64,000 nucleotides of DNA from Enterococcus sp. HY326 (lineage in GTDB: Bacteria > Bacillota > Bacilli > Lactobacillales > Enterococcaceae): NCBI RefSeq assembly GCF_026157065.1, contig NZ_JANLGQ010000001.1, forward strand, positions 372,001-436,000, given 5' to 3'. The position numbers and the translations under genes are program-made. Under the pieces are notes generated by a model, which did no database searches, was not told the DNA's origin, and saw nothing but the letters and a program-made list of their open reading frames with translations. Shown here piece by piece: positions 62,355 through 64,000 of the stretch. Every line of letters begins with the position of its first letter. The first letter of the stretch is position 1.

Positions 62355-62679
62355 ACTTTACCTCCTTAACTTTAGATAGAATAAAGAAATTTACAATATT
62401 AATTATACCAAGATGAATAATTATTTCAAAACTATTTTTCAGCTATTTTAACTTTAAAATGTTTTTCAAATAAAAATAAACAATTATAACTTTAGAGATA
62501 TCTTCTACTTCAGAATACTTCTTTGAATGAGAACCAATTAATCAGCGATCTCAGTTTTTGCAACAGCTTAAAAAAATATCGAAATAATTTCTAACAATTT
62601 TGCAGTCAAATTGTATTAGTCTTTCTTTAACTTTGAATTATTACTAAATTGTAAGCAAACTTTTTAAACTTTAAATGTC
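62355..62679. other. AT-rich intergenic region
   Basis: No gene or RNA recognised. It must contain the promoter of the NPCBM-like gene, but no clear -35/-10 pair was found. Confidence 0.4.
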
Positions 62680-62724
62680 AAAAAAATCATTCAACAATCA
62701 GCAAAAACTACTGTTGAATGATTT
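62680..62724 (-). terminator. Terminator of the last MFS gene
   Basis: Perfect 13-bp arms AAATCATTCAACA/TGTTGAATGATTT followed by Ts on the minus strand. Confidence 0.85.
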
Positions 62725-62756
62725 CGTATTCTTCTCTCAAATCAACTCAAAATTTC

Positions 62757-63932
62757 TCAATAACTCTCCCAGCCCAACTTCTCGCCAACCTTTCCATACA
62801 CATAAAATGAACTGCCCGCCAGTAAGGCCATAAATCCTAAAAAGAAATAAGCAGTTGTCATGGAAAAGGAATCATTTAACGTACCCGCAATGATGGGAAA
62901 CAAGGTCATGCCAATGGCGTAAATGGCTTGGAAAAATCCCATTGCCGTTGATTTCTTTTCAGCTGGAACCTCCATCATGGCCTCGGAAGTCAAGAGTGAG
63001 AATAAAATACCGGTAGCCATACCTGGAATCAACTGTAAAACATAAATCAAGCCAACCGAGGGGCTTAAAGGAACGGCAACGCAATAAACCGCTAACAAAA
63101 TGAAACTGAGAATAATCCAATTTTTCTTTGGTAATCTGTTGATGAAATCAGTCGATGCTAAGCGGGCAAAAAAGACGGCGGCAACCATGTAAATTATTGA
63201 AGATATTCCCACTAGAAGACTTGAACCACTCAATGTTTGAATAATCTGATTGGTAAAAGACATTGTCGTTGACATCTGAATCCCTTGTTGGATAAGTGCC
63301 AATAAAGAAAACAATAACAAACGGCGATTTTTGCCAATCTGCAATAATTCCCTTAATTTGATAGCCGAAGGTTGACTTTTTTGATTGATAATAAAAAGTG
63401 AAAAGCCAAAACCGATGAGACCGGCTAGTAAACTAAAGAGACAGATGATTTGCATCCCCAACATGTTAAATAACAATGTGCTGGTAATGAAACCTAACAA
63501 CATGCCTAGATTATTCGCCATAATGATTTTACTTGTTGCACTCGTTTGCTGCAGCTTAGAAAAATAACTCAGATATAAAACCATAAATGAAATCCAAGTA
63601 GCGCTGGCAAATCCAGATAAAATATTTGCCACTAAAAAACCGACACCGTCTGGACTAATTATTCGGATTAGTGATGCAAATCCCGCCAATAAAACACCTA
63701 TCGTGATGAAGAACTTATGATTGCCCCGCAAATCAGCCATAACTCCGACGGGTAAACGTAATAATAATTGCGAAATTCCGTAAGCGCCAACAATCATACC
63801 GACAAAATTTGTCGACACATTGATAGCTGCTAAGTATGGGGTTTGATAAGGAATATAAACATACTGGGCAAACCAGAATAAAATAACTATCAACAAAATT
63901 AATTTGGGCTGTTTTTGACTTGTGATTTTCAC
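62757..63932 (-). CDS. MFS transporter
   Basis: A 391-aa twelve-helix major facilitator. The loop between helices 2 and 3, GVMADLRGNHK, and the long central loop are visible. The start codon is GTG, 8 nt after GGAGG. It is the last gene in the window, stands alone and has its own terminator. Substrate unknown; sugar or drug efflux types are both possible. Confidence 0.85.
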   Translation of the reverse strand: MKITSQKQPKLILLIVILFWFAQYVYIPYQTPYLAAINVSTNFVGMIVGAYGISQLLLRLPVGVMADLRGNHKFFITIGVLLAGFASLIRIISPDGVGFLVANILSGFASATWISFMVLYLSYFSKLQQTSATSKIIMANNLGMLLGFITSTLLFNMLGMQIICLFSLLAGLIGFGFSLFIINQKSQPSAIKLRELLQIGKNRRLLLFSLLALIQQGIQMSTTMSFTNQIIQTLSGSSLLVGISSIIYMVAAVFFARLASTDFINRLPKKNWIILSFILLAVYCVAVPLSPSVGLIYVLQLIPGMATGILFSLLTSEAMMEVPAEKKSTAMGFFQAIYAIGMTLFPIIAGTLNDSFSMTTAYFFLGFMALLAGSSFYVYGKVGEKLGWESY

Positions 63933-64000
63933 AACAAATTCCTCCTCAATAAACTAGTGACTATCTTAACGGTCAGAAAAAGAATTTGCAAATCTTTTTT

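Overview
The window looks like chromosome of a low-GC, Gram-positive lactic acid bacterium, most likely an Enterococcus or close relative. This rests on gene content and signals: aminopeptidase C, a Leloir operon with a Firmicutes-type galT and its own galR, PTS/GH1 beta-glucoside loci, pyruvate phosphate dikinase, strong AGGAGG ribosome sites, U-tailed terminators and CcpA-type cre sites. The species cannot be fixed from the sequence alone. No insertion sequence, prophage or CRISPR array was seen.

Layout. 0-6.3 kb: pepC, a small HTH-like protein, and a TetR-controlled ABC exporter whose ATPase gene carries an in-frame amber codon. 6.3-12.1 kb: galactose operon galM-galK-galE-galT-galR (minus strand). 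12.3-18.9 kb: HIT protein, a two-component system facing a MacB-like ATPase-permease fusion, and an esterase. 19.2-23.3 kb: transporter, hydantoinase-A-type protein and an HExxH protein in one operon. 23.4-33.3 kb: beta-glucoside region with three GH1 enzymes, two PTS EIIC proteins, a frameshifted ROK kinase, an RpiR-type and a GntR-type regulator, and two good cre sites. 33.5-38.4 kb: an unusual five-gene operon encoding an extremely acidic Trp-punctuated protein with a coiled-coil tail, a Glu-rich unknown protein, a signal peptidase I, a small membrane protein and a GH73 glucosaminidase. 38.9 kb: tRNA-Leu(CAG). 39.3-44.5 kb: an aldo/keto reductase behind an AdhR/MerR-type promoter, and an EgtUV-like ABC importer translationally coupled to a flavoprotein disulfide reductase. 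44.8-49.5 kb: ppdK, a long palindromic element, a Nudix hydrolase and an MFS transporter. 49.6-56.7 kb: a six-gene operon (AtuA/DUF1446, small AtuA partner, CitMHS permease, thiolase, CoA-transferase A and B) read from a textbook sigma-54 promoter opposite a PAS-AAA-Fis enhancer-binding protein. 56.7-64 kb: a deoxyinosine-type DNA glycosylase, a LolD/FtsX-type ABC system with an anchored protein, an NPCBM-like surface protein and an MFS transporter.

The most interesting parts are the sigma-54 AtuA/CoA-transferase locus, where promoter, candidate enhancer palindromes and activator can all be read directly, and the acidic-protein/signal-peptidase/glucosaminidase operon, whose function I do not recognise. 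Two genes are broken by single-base-scale lesions (exporter ATPase and ROK kinase); each would be full length if the lesion were repaired, so sequencing error and recent mutation must be told apart.
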